Origin: Goniomonas avonlea
Lineage: Eukaryota; Cryptophyceae; Goniomonadida; Goniomonadaceae
Length of the DNA stretch: 15,830 bases
Reading direction: 5' to 3'
Assembly: GCA_003573635.1 (NCBI GenBank)
Contig: QUTJ01031719.1
Location: 1 to 15,830, forward strand
A program made the translations under genes and the position numbers. Positions 1 through 9,700 of the stretch are shown here, one piece after another. A model generated the notes under the pieces. The model was given only the letters and a program-made list of their open reading frames with translations. It made no database searches and was not told the DNA's origin. Each line of letters starts with the position of its first letter. Position 1 is the first letter of the stretch.

Positions 1-1
1 T

Positions 2-38
2 ACGGGACACGGGACACGGGACACGGGACACGGGACAC
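2..38. repeat. GGGACAC minisatellite, cut by the window start
   Basis: Five perfect head-to-tail copies of the 7-bp unit GGGACAC (4-38), preceded by AC as the end of another copy. The array may continue to the left. The unit does not match a common telomere repeat. Confidence 0.9.
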
Positions 39-440
39 CGATTCTGCAGACCGTCAAAAACCACGAAAATCGACAGCGCACTGTTATCTGTGCAAATTTG
101 TGTCGTGAGCACTTGAGCGCGGTTTCGTAAATTATTTTGTCCTTTTGGGTGCGCGAGACACTCAGCCACTGTGCACCACGCTGAGCAGATTCGCGTATGG
201 ACCGCTTCCTCCGAGTCCCGATAGGGGCGTTAGTGGAACAATGTCCGAGCGCGGGTGGATCCTTCAAGTTCGTGGGAGCACTTTCTGCCATGTGGCCACA
301 GACCGGCCCAGAGAGAGACTTTTCAAGCCATAAATGACTGGTGGAGTTTCTTTTGTGCCAGATTGCTTTCTTCTTCTTGTCTTCTTCTGTTGCCGGGAAT
401 TGATTAAAGTTTTGAGGATGAGAGTTCGGGTTCGCCAGGC

Positions 441-474
441 GCATACGTGTCCGTATGCCCCGGGATTACCCGGG
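441..474. repeat. Two adjacent tetraloop hairpins
   Basis: GCATACG (441-447) pairs with CGTATGC (452-458) around TGTC. CCCGGG (459-464) pairs with CCCGGG (469-474) around ATTA. Both stems are perfect and abut. No poly-T run follows, and a function is unknown. Confidence 0.6.
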
Positions 475-531
475 TCTCTCGCATTAACGGCGACGGTTCA
501 TACGTCGGTGTGTTGATGGGAAATAATTTCA

Positions 532-537
532 AATAAA
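532..537 (+). promoter_or_regulatory. AATAAA, possible polyadenylation signal of an unseen upstream gene
   Basis: A lone AATAAA hexamer in AT-rich sequence about 260 bp before the proposed start. It could end a + strand transcript from the left, but no coding sequence for such a gene is recognised, so chance is equally likely. Confidence 0.2.
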
Positions 538-586
538 TCTCTGTTACCGGTAAATCTCATAATAATTATCGTCTTCGTTCGAAGAG

Positions 587-757
587 ATGAATTTTGCCGG
601 GAAACTGGCTATCGGTATCGATACTAGTAACGGTCAGCGTCTCTGCCACTTTCAAAAGTCAACGGCGAGCTCAGGCAGGAAAGAAAACAACGAGTGCAGC
701 ACTTCTCAACATACAGATTTCAACCTGCACGTGAATTACAGTGATACTTTCTGCTAG
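587..757 (+). other. Possible 56-codon upstream ORF
   Basis: ATG at 587 with a purine at -3 opens 56 codons (MNFAGKLAIGIDTSNG...) and stops at TAG 755-757, 38 bases before the proposed BBS5 start. It has no recognisable similarity. It could be a uORF, part of a differently spliced first exon, or chance. Confidence 0.25.
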
Positions 758-795
758 AACTTGCGGACACACACACCGTCTTTGCCGTGCTGCCC

Positions 796-3700
796 ATGTG
801 GTCCGTGGTTCCATTTTTTGTGACGGCTGATGATGATGATCTCGCAGGCAGGACAAGGAAATCCGATTCGACGTCCCAGCCAGGTAAGCACGAGTATTTT
901 TCTGACTCACGTTTCTGAAAAATATTTTTTAGCCAACTGGATGCTTTACGAGGGGAAGTGGTGCTTGATTCGGCTTGTGGAATCGAAGATGCCAAAGGAA
1001 ACAATGGCTCCAGCGACTCCGGTGAATTCCATGTGACCAACCTTCGTGTAATTTGGGTTTCAGCACGGTCTCCAAAGACGAATTTAAGTGAGCTACTGTC
1101 GTTTTTCTGCGACGCAATGCTGAACTTGACCAGGTTTCGGTCTCAGTAGCATCATCTCGATCAACACGAAGTCAATCAAGTCACGATCTGAGCCTCGCAT
1201 GGAGGCACTCCGGATCTCTTGTGCCGGGCCGTTCAGCGGGAGTCGATTTCAATTTGTGTTTTGTAGCCGAAAGGTTGCGTCGCCGAGTGTCTTCAGTTCC
1301 GTGAGGGAGGCTTGGCTGGAATTCAAGGCCAGCAAAGCGTTCCGCAACGTCTCTTTTGAAGAGGATGCTGGGACCAGCTTTTCTGTGCTCAAAACGGAAA
1401 CAGTTGCTTTTGAATATTCTGGTGTATTCCATGCGCCATCAAACTCAAACAACGGTCAGTACGGAACGCTCTTCCTCACGAATGTTCGCATGGCTTGGAA
1501 AAACAGCGGCGTCCTCGTCAGTGTGCCGCATATCCAAATTCAGTCAATGTATGTGCGCACCTCGACGTCTCAAGATCTTATTGTGGAGATCAAGCCTCGG
1601 GGTGGGAGCCACACCCTGGAATTTCAGTTCCAGGGCTCGTCGCACCATGCAAGGGAGGCACTCGCCCAGCTCAAACGATTGCATGCCGCCGCTGTCGAGA
1701 GTCCCAATTATGGGGTCCGTGTCTTGCCCGGTACCAGCGACACTGCAGTGGGCACCAAGCAGATGAGCGAGACCCCTTCAGGGTCTTCTACGGTTGGTTC
1801 GACTGTGCCTAGCTCGGATGAGAGCAGCCTGCCTTCGTCAGGCCCGGAGCAGCGAGCCGTCTATATTCGCAGCAGTTCCTCGGGACGCCCACCAACCGGT
1901 AGTAGCAAGCCAGCGAGCGTGCTGCTTCCGCTCACGGAGTCTGCTTCGCGCGCTCTGTGGCGGAACGGACTGTCCGACAGCGACGATGGCGCGTTGCGGT
2001 CGTCTGCAAGCTGTACCGACAATGCACCCACGTCGACGCAATCTTCCGCTTCGAGCGATGAGGGCCGCAGCCTCAACACCAGTTCAATATTGTCTCCTCG
2101 CAGCACTCGAGTCGGCACTAACAAGAACAGTGCAAAACGACGGACCATGGCCCAGGTGCGCCCCCTTTCGCAGCATTGTTCTCGAAGAAAAACTAACTTG
2201 CGCTAAAGCGCTATCGAGCTGAACTCCAGGAGGAGCGCAGCAAGGGAGCGGAATTGCGTGCAGAGCTGGACCTTATGGTATCGTTGGAGCGTGAGGCGCG
2301 GGGAGTTGCGCGAGCTGCAGCACAGCACTTGGCCGCGCTCCAGACGAATCCACCGGCGGACCCTGCATTGCAGATGGAGCGTGACTCTTTGAGCCAGCGG
2401 TCACGCGAATTGGAGCTGCGAGTCTCCGAGCTGGAGCACAGTCTCCAACGCTCAGAGGTACCTGGTTTCAAGTGATTCAGCTCAGCAAAATGCTCATGCT
2501 CGCGACAGCATCGTTGCCGAGAGCTACAATCGCAATTGGAGAATGCTCAACACCGAGTTACCATGACAGTCGAGGAGACCCAGCAGCTGAAAGTCCGTCT
2601 CAGCGAAAAGGCGCGTTCCCCTTCCTGCGTTTTTACGAAGCTACTGCTGCTCATGGTGCAACACAGGACTTTTTGCTCTCCGGAACAGTGAGGGATTTGG
2701 AGGCGGCAGTCACGGAGTTGGAGCAGCGGCGCGTCCGCCCAATTGCTGAGAGCGAGGCTGCAGCTCAAGGCGACGACACTTTGTTTCATCGAGCACTGCA
2801 AAAGGCCAAAGCAGTCAAGGTGTCGCTTCGTCGCACTTTCGCGACTCCTAACCACGAAGCCCTCGACGGGTCGATGTTTTCTGCTTCAGACAGCACTTCG
2901 TCATTGGATGACGACAGTATTGCCCAAGTTGACGCAGGAACTCTCCTAGACGAGGTGCGCCGGTGTTGTCCTGGCACCAGGGCTTGCCCTTGGGTCTCCC
3001 ATTCATGTATTTCTTACCGCACTCTCTTCTTTTGTTCTTTCGCGCCGCTTGCACCTTGACACGCCCCCTTTCACAGATTTGTGAGCTGGAAGTAGCTGCG
3101 TCTGCTTTTCTGCGGAAAGCAGCTCAGGTGGAAAGCGAATCCGTCGCAGCAGCACAGACGGTTTTTCGATTGGAGGAGCAGTTGCAGTTGTGTGAGAGGT
3201 CGCTGGCAGCGAAAGAGCAAGAAGCGGCCGAGCTTCATAAGATGAGCTCCCAAGCGCAGGTACACCACGCTGACCCGCTGCGCTGCGTTGACTGACTGGA
3301 TGTGCAGGAACGGGCTGACAAACTTGAGTTCGATCTTCGAAGGCTGTCGACAGAGCTGGAGACTGCTCTTGATGCCCTCAGCGAGCTCGGGACTGCCGAC
3401 ATGTCTGCTCTTGACAAGGTGGGTTTGCGCTGCATTGTTTCCCAGTTGCCCACATTGGCCCCAGATGGATCGCAAGCTGCAAGCAAACACCCAGACTGTC
3501 GTGGATCTGGAAGCCGCTGTGAGCCAGGCACGAAAAGTTGCTGCAGAGCACCTGGGCGAACGCCAAGCACTTCAGGCCGAGGTGTCTGCTGCTCGACTTG
3601 CCTCAGCTGACATGGCACGCAAGCTTGACGAGGCTCGGCAGGCAGCCGTTGCAGCAGCCGCAGCGGTAAGCGAACCGCTGAGTCACACCTTCCTCCTGCC

Positions 3701-6700
3701 CTCCCTCCTCCTTCCCTCCTCTCTTTCCTCCCATCTCCCTCATCCTTCCCCCCTCTCTTTCCTCCCATCTCCCTCCCTTCTCCCTGCCTCTCCCCTCCCT
3801 CGACCCTCGTCCCTCCCTCTTTCCTCTTCCTCACAGCTGTGTTGTAGGCCGACCGAGAGGCTGCAGCGGCGACTGCTCGTGAGCAAGAATGGGAGCAGGC
3901 GGCGGCCCACCTGCGTCGGCGGTGCGTTTCACTGCACGACGATGCTCTGAAGCTCGACACGATTCTCTCCAACAAGCCTGAAAGCTCCAGAATTCCCGCG
4001 ACGGACCTCGAATATGTAGAGGGGGGCAAGTTCTCTCTCGCTCCGGTGTCTGCTCTTGTGGAGGCAGCCGCTGGGGCGTTGGGTCGGGCTACCATCAGGG
4101 CCGCTATTGTCGTGGAGCTGGCGTTCCCAGAGGGCCAAGAGATTTCATCCAGACAGTCCCTCGCCTATCTCAAGTCGCAGGTGTGTCGCATTCATTGTTC
4201 GAGTTCGCGGCTTTCCTCTGACGTCATTGTTCGAGTCCCCTCTCATCCTGTTTCATTATTTCTAGTGTGTGGCTTTCTGTTGGTGCTTGACATTGACTCC
4301 TCAGGCTGCCGCGGCTCCATTGGAGTCTCCCACCCTCCCCCCCAAGCCGAGCCTGAGGGAGGCCGTTGAGCAGGAGCAACGCGCTCGCCGAAACGCCGAA
4401 CATTTGCTGTCGTTGCGTACTGTCGAAGCAGAAAAGGCCCAAGCCCAAGCCCAGCAACTCGCAAGTACCAACCAGAGTCTGCAAAAGAGCCTGGAATCTG
4501 CAACTAACGCTGCGGAGCTGTCGTTGACAAAGCGCAACGAGCTAGAGGTGGAAGTTGGCAGTCTCCGCCGCCAGCTCTCAGAGTCACAGGAGAAGGTTTC
4601 GGCCCTGACGCAAGGGTCACACGAGCGAGAAGAGATAACACCACAACTCGGGGAGTTGAAGCTCCAGCTCGAACGCTCCCAGACAGAAGCAACAACTGCA
4701 CGGAAGAGAGCAAACTCACTGGAGTCCGAGCTGGACGTGCTGCGCGAGAAGCTCTCTTTGATGGAGGCAAGAGCAGCGACGATGAGAGCCGATTCACCGC
4801 AGTCAGAGGTGGACGTGTTGCGCGACAGCCTGCAATCCGAGCTTTCGTCTGAAGTGCAGAAGAACTCCAGGATCCACGTGTTGGAGCTGCAGCTACAATC
4901 TATGGAAGAGCAAGTGAAGACCGATCGCACCGAGCAGCGAGAGCAGGTTGCGCATGCTAGAGGCCAAGTGATGGCGCTCCAGGCGCAACGAAGGGAGACT
5001 GAGACAAAGCTGGCTGTTTTCTCTGAGTCTCTAGCCGCCAAGGACAGACGTATTGTCCAATTGGAAAGTGAGCTCCGAGAATCTCGTTCAATGGAAGAAC
5101 GTCTCTTTGCTGAAATTCCTTCAGTATCGGAGACTGAATCTTTGCAACTGCGTCACGAGCTTGAGCGCACGTCTACTGAGTTACAGCTGGCCAGAGATCA
5201 CGAACACTCTCTTCGGGTCCAAGTCATTGCGGCAGAGGAGCAGATTTCTCGTCTGCGCAAAGATGCCGCTTCGCTCGGACAAAAGGATTTGCTTATTTCC
5301 AGGTTGGAGGGGGAGCTTAATGATGCTCGTGCAGCGGTGTCAGCTTGCCGCTCTGCAGCGCAGTCACACGCGGTGCCACAGATGGAACTTGAACACCAGG
5401 TTGCCGCAGCGGAGGGGCAGGTCCAAAGCTTGCGCAGCGACTCCGGCAGGCAGCAGCGGCGGTTGGCGGAAGTGCAGCTTGAGCTGACACAAGCAAGGAC
5501 AAGCGAAATCGGGGTGCAACTTGAGTTGAACGAGGCAAGAGCCGGACTTATGCACCTTGAACACACGCACCACACCGAGGTGGCGGCGTTGCAGCAGCGC
5601 GCTGTAGCAGCTGAGTCAGCTCTGGAGCAGGCTCGCCTGAAGGCAGCGGACCAGCAGGCGACGTTTGACACTCGGAGTTTCGAGTACGAAGAGCAGCGAC
5701 GCCGCCATGAGAACAAAATCATGGCGCTCGAGGCTCAGTTGTTCAACGAGCGCGACCGGATGTGCCGTGCAGCGTCGGAGGCTGGCAAAGCCCAAGTTGC
5801 CCTCGTGGGGCAACTCTCTCTGGTGGAAAGCATGACGAAGCACCTTCATGAAGTTGACGCGGAGCACACGCAGGCGTCACTGGCGAGCCAACGGCTGGAG
5901 GAGGCTCACGTCAAGGCACAACTCGCTCTCACTGAGTTGCAGCGGCGGGTTGCGCTAGGGGAGCAGTCGCTCGAGGCTCAGCGAGCCCGTTATCGACAGT
6001 TGCAAGATGAGATGATGCAGCATTGTACTCGAGCCGACGAGGCCGAGAGTTCGTCCGTCATGTACGTGGCCAAAACTACGCAGCTGATCGAAGAGCTGGC
6101 TAGAAAGGATCAGGAATTGCAGCTGATCGAAGCCAAGCTTGCAGCGAATATCAGTGACAACTCTCATGCCAACCAGCAGCTCCTGGCTGATTTGGAATCT
6201 CGCCAGGCAGAGTTGGTCCAGTCAGGGAGGCAGGTGTCTCAACTAGAGACACAGTTGGCCCAGTCTTCTGAACAAGTGTCTCAGCTTGAGAACCAGTTGG
6301 CCCAGTCGTCCGAGCAAGTTTCTCTGCTTCAGGCTGCCCGTGCAGCATCAGTTGAGGGCGACCCCAACAGGCACGCTCTCGAACTTCGCGTTCTCGAGCT
6401 TGAGTCAACGCATCAGAGCGTCGTGCAAATGGAGGAGATCCACCAGAGTCTGATCAAACAAGTTGCCGCCGCCGAGGAGAATGCCAAGATCGTCACCTCC
6501 AGACTCCAGGCTGCTCTAACGAGGGCAACAGACAATGCTGAGACCCTCGGGACCAGGGTGAGCTTGCTGGAGGAACAGCTGCAGGAAGCACTGCAGGAGA
6601 GCCAACGGCTCCACCATCAGCAAGGCTCATGGATAGCCAGGTCGAATGAAGAGCGGGACCTGCTCAAATACCATCTTGACGCGGCTAGGTCCTGTTTGAT

Positions 6701-9700
6701 GCAAGCGGAAGCCTGGTGTAAGCGGCAGGTTGCCTGCGCTGAGGCCAGCTCGTCCGCAGTGACAGCCTCACTACAGGAGCAGCTGGACTCTAATCAACGG
6801 CAACTGGCCCTTGTGTCGCAGCAGTTGTCGGACAAGACACATTCTGAAGCTGCGGCTCAGTCACTAGCGGCCAAACAGACTCAGCTGCTGTCAGACGCTG
6901 AGTCGGAGCTGGTTTCCCTTCGCAGTCGGCTGTTGACATCCGAGCAGATGCTGCAAGCATTGCGCCAGGGGTTCAACGACCTCCACGCCCAAGCTAGTGC
7001 TGACGCTGCGAGCGCAGACGAGGCTCGCCTGCTCGTGTCGAATCTTGTGGCGTCTCTTCAGCGAGAGACCGTCGCTCTCCAGTCTCAGCTTGACGCTGCT
7101 GTGCAGCGCGCTTCGGAGTCTGAGGCTCGTGNTGACCTTCTCGCGGCTGAGCTCCAACGAACCGAGGGTGAACTCAACGATTTGCGCTCTCAAGCTAGTG
7201 CTGATGCAGCGAGCGCAGACGAGGCTCGCCTGCTCGTGTCGAACCTTGTGGCGACTCTTCAGCGAGAGACCGTCGCTCTCCAGTCTCAGCTTGACGCTGC
7301 TGTGCAGCGCGCTTCGGAGTTTGAGGCTCGTGCTGACCTTCTCGCGGCCGAGCTCCGACGAACAGAGGGCGAGCGACAAGTGCTACAGCAGCAGTTGAAC
7401 CGAGCGTTGAAAGCCGTGCTAGAGGCAGAAGTGGCGTTCAAGAGTGCACTGGCTGAGTCAGAGGCAAGTACCGGTGCGCTCATTGCTTCCCTTCGATCTC
7501 AGCTCGACCAAGCTGAGCAGCGGGCTGCTGAACAGCAGAGACGGCTGCTTCAGGCCGAGAAGGACGCCTTACAGAAGACGGAGGAGGTTGATTCGCTGCT
7601 CAGGAGTTTGGGGACATCGGAGCAAATGCAGCGACAGCTCCGACAGGGGTTGTCAGACCTGCATGCCCAGTCACTTGCCGACGCTGCCAGTGCGGAGGAG
7701 GCGAGGTTGCTGGTCTCTAACATTGTCCTTGCTCTGCAGCAACAGTCGCAGCAGCTGCAGGATCAGCTCGCAGACGCTCAAGCACGTGCAGATGCTCTAA
7801 GCGTGAAGCTATCGTGCTCCGAGGCCAATGCTGCGGCTCTTATTGCCACTCTTCAAGCGCAGGTGGACACTGCGGAACAGCAGCTTCGCGTGGCCAAGAA
7901 CAGCTTGGCGGACATGACCGAGGCAGAAGCAGCCGCCACACTGCGGGCGCAAAAGTTGGACGAGCTGCTTGGTCAGACAGAGGCTGAGCTTGCTTTCCAC
8001 ACTCAAGAGTGCGACCGGTTGCGACTGGAGCTGTCCAAGTTGGAGGAAGAACTCCGGAACGCTGCGTACCGGCAGCTGGAGGCTTTGCGGGTTGCCGAGG
8101 GACGGGCAGACGCTGCCATCAGCCGGGCTGGCGCAGCTTGTAGCGATCTCGAGCAGGCACAAGCCGCTCTTCTGGTCTCCGAGCGCTCCTTGGCGGATAT
8201 GACTTGTTCTGAGGCAGCCTCGAATCTTCGTGCGCAGAGGGCAGAAGCGCTGCTGGAGGAAATGGAGTCGGAATTGGTTTCACGCTCCAAGGCATGCGAC
8301 ACCCTGCAAGCTTCACTGTGCCAGGCGGAAGATAAACTGCAGAAGGAGTGCGAGAAAATGCGGCAAGCGCAGGATGCGCTGCAAGACGCGGAGCGACGAG
8401 CTGACGAGGCTCTCACTCGCGCGGACGCCGCGTGTGCTGGTTTGGAGCAAGCTCGGGCGGCTCTCTTGCTCTCTGAGCAGTCCCTGGATGAGCTCACCCA
8501 GTCCGAGGCCTCGTGGAAGCGACGAGCAGAGAAGGCAGAAGGAGTTCGGGAAGAGCTTGAGGCGGAGATTGGTGAGTTGCAGCAGGAGCTGACGAGGGTT
8601 AGTCTGGCGCTGGCAGGCGCAGTGCGAGCAGAACAAGATTCCCGAATGCGCGCAGACGCAGCTTGCTCCGAACTAGAGCTGCAACAGCAACGGTTCGATG
8701 AGCTTGTTGCCAAGTCCGCAGCTGATAACTTGAGGTCCGAGGAGGCAAGGCTGCTGGTGTCGGGCATTGTCGAGGCCCTCCAAGAGCAGACACAGATTCT
8801 CCAAGTTCGAGCTGCGGATGCGCAGCAGCGGGCTATTGATGCAGAGTCCAGGCTCCGCGCTCTTGAAGCCCTGCTGTGTCAATGTGAAACAGAGCACAAA
8901 TATCGAGTGGATGCGCTACAGCAGGAGCTGGAAGCAGCGAATGCGAGCTTGACGTGCTCGGAGGCGCGTTGCAAGAGCCAGCTTGCTTGCTCAGAGGCTG
9001 GCTCCGCGGCTCTCGTTGCCACCCTTCAAGCGCAGCTGGAGGCAGCTGAGCAGCGGCTCCGTGAAGCTGAGCAAAACGTGTTGGATTTGACGCAATCTGA
9101 AGAAGCGTGTCGTCTAAGAGCAAAGAAAGCTGAGGAGATGCTGGGTGAGATGGAGTCGGAACTGGCTTCGCAGACTAACGAGTGTGATCGATTACAACTC
9201 GAGCTATCGAAACTGGAGCAGGAGCTCTTCGAGGCTGAGAGGAGAACCGAAGAGGAGTCCAATGAGCTCTTCCTTGTAAGGCGCCAAGTGGCCGACGAGC
9301 AGGCACGGGCAGAACAGCTGCGACGAGAGCTGTCGGAAGCACAGACTCGTGCTGACGGTGCTGCAGCTGCTGACCAAGCCCGAGCTTCTGCCGAAGAAGC
9401 CAAAGCAGCAGCACAACGCGAGGCACAAGAACTGCTTGGGCGTGTGGAGGCGGCAGAGCGCCAGGTGTTGTCGTTGACTGCTGCGCTGGCGAATGCAGAG
9501 GAGCGCAACGATGCCCTTGGCAGGAAGTTGTCGCAGGCTTCTGCTGCACACGAGAGCGCTCTCTGGGAGGGTGATGACGCAGTCAAGGAGCTCGCTCGTG
9601 CCCGTCGTGGAGAACAGAAATTGTTAAAACAGGTTGAGGAGCTGAGAGCTCTGTTGGCGGGAGCAGACGGGGTGGCGACTGAGAGTGCCGCACAGTCGAA

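Larger units (their letters stand above)
1..795. other. Upstream region without a recognised gene
   Basis: No frame here resembles a known protein; stops are frequent and the longest ATG frames are about 60 codons. It holds the GGGACAC array, a T/C-rich stretch near 365-395, two hairpins, an AATAAA, a 10-bp palindrome (615-624) and a short upstream ORF. Promoter and 5' UTR of the large gene should lie here, but I see no convincing TATA box or initiator. Confidence 0.6.
796..1718 (+). other. BBS5: BBS5-like tandem PH (DM16) module
   Basis: Once introns 1-3 are removed, this part follows animal BBS5 almost from its first residues. DKEIRFDVPASQL answers the BBS5 N-terminal block around DRDVRFDLSAQQ; GEVVLDSACGIEDAKGNNG answers the GEVLID...EDTKGNNG block. 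Both PH-like repeats carry the signature G-x3-TN-x-R-x2-W: GEFHVTNLRVIW at 1021-1056 (residues 44-55) and GTLFLTNVRMAW at 1463-1498 (residues 176-187). VSVPHIQIQSMYVR matches the strand after the second signature, and SPNYGV near 1718 matches the end of the second PH domain. BBS5 is a BBSome subunit whose PH domains bind phosphoinositides and help coat recruitment to ciliary membranes. The usual BBS5 C-terminal segment after the second PH domain is not seen; a Ser-rich stretch takes its place. This suggests a BBS5 paralogue or a captured BBS5 module rather than the ordinary BBSome subunit. Confidence 0.88.
2209..4180 (+). other. Intron-rich first coiled-coil part (exons 5-11)
   Basis: Seven short exons encode Ala/Glu/Gln/Leu-rich heptads, for example AELQEERSKGAELRAELDL, RELQSQLENAQHRV and CELEVAASAFLRKAAQVES. 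Apart from the one ambiguous intron, every junction here lies between codons (phase 0), typically after CAG, GAG or AAG. That is the usual sign of helical exons added one at a time. Two stretches break the helix. One is a Ser/Asp patch around 2862-2940 (SASDSTSSLDDDS). The other is a mixed-composition block at about 3968-4170 in exon 11 with prolines and FSLAPVSALVEAAAGALG, which may be a small folded element. I do not recognise the latter as any known domain. Confidence 0.75.

Noticed and set aside
1-38. Telomeric repeat
   Set aside because: GGGACAC is not a common telomere unit and only five copies are visible, so a subtelomeric position cannot be claimed.
145-516. Two small + strand frames of about 60 codons
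   Set aside because: No similarity, no conserved composition, one lacks an ATG start, and they overlap the hairpins. Chance frames are the simpler explanation.
1199-2206. Unspliced 335-codon frame as a complete gene
   Set aside because: It begins in the middle of the first PH domain; upstream exons supply the missing BBS5 residues. It is a piece of the larger gene, or at most a retained-intron form.
2472-3059. 195-codon + strand frame as a separate gene
   Set aside because: Its middle is real exon (2689-2954), but its ends run through introns and lose the heptad pattern.
3235-4095. 286-codon open frame on the - strand
   Set aside because: It crosses several well-supported introns of the + strand gene and includes the purine-rich complement of the CT tract, giving low-complexity Gly/Glu/Arg.
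8003-8767. 254-codon open frame on the - strand
   Set aside because: Same shadow effect of biased coiled-coil codons; Ser-rich translation without motifs.
6990-9240. CRISPR or mobile-element repeats
   Set aside because: The repeats are in frame, protein-coding and have no unique spacers or terminal inverted repeats. The introns also mark the sequence as eukaryotic.
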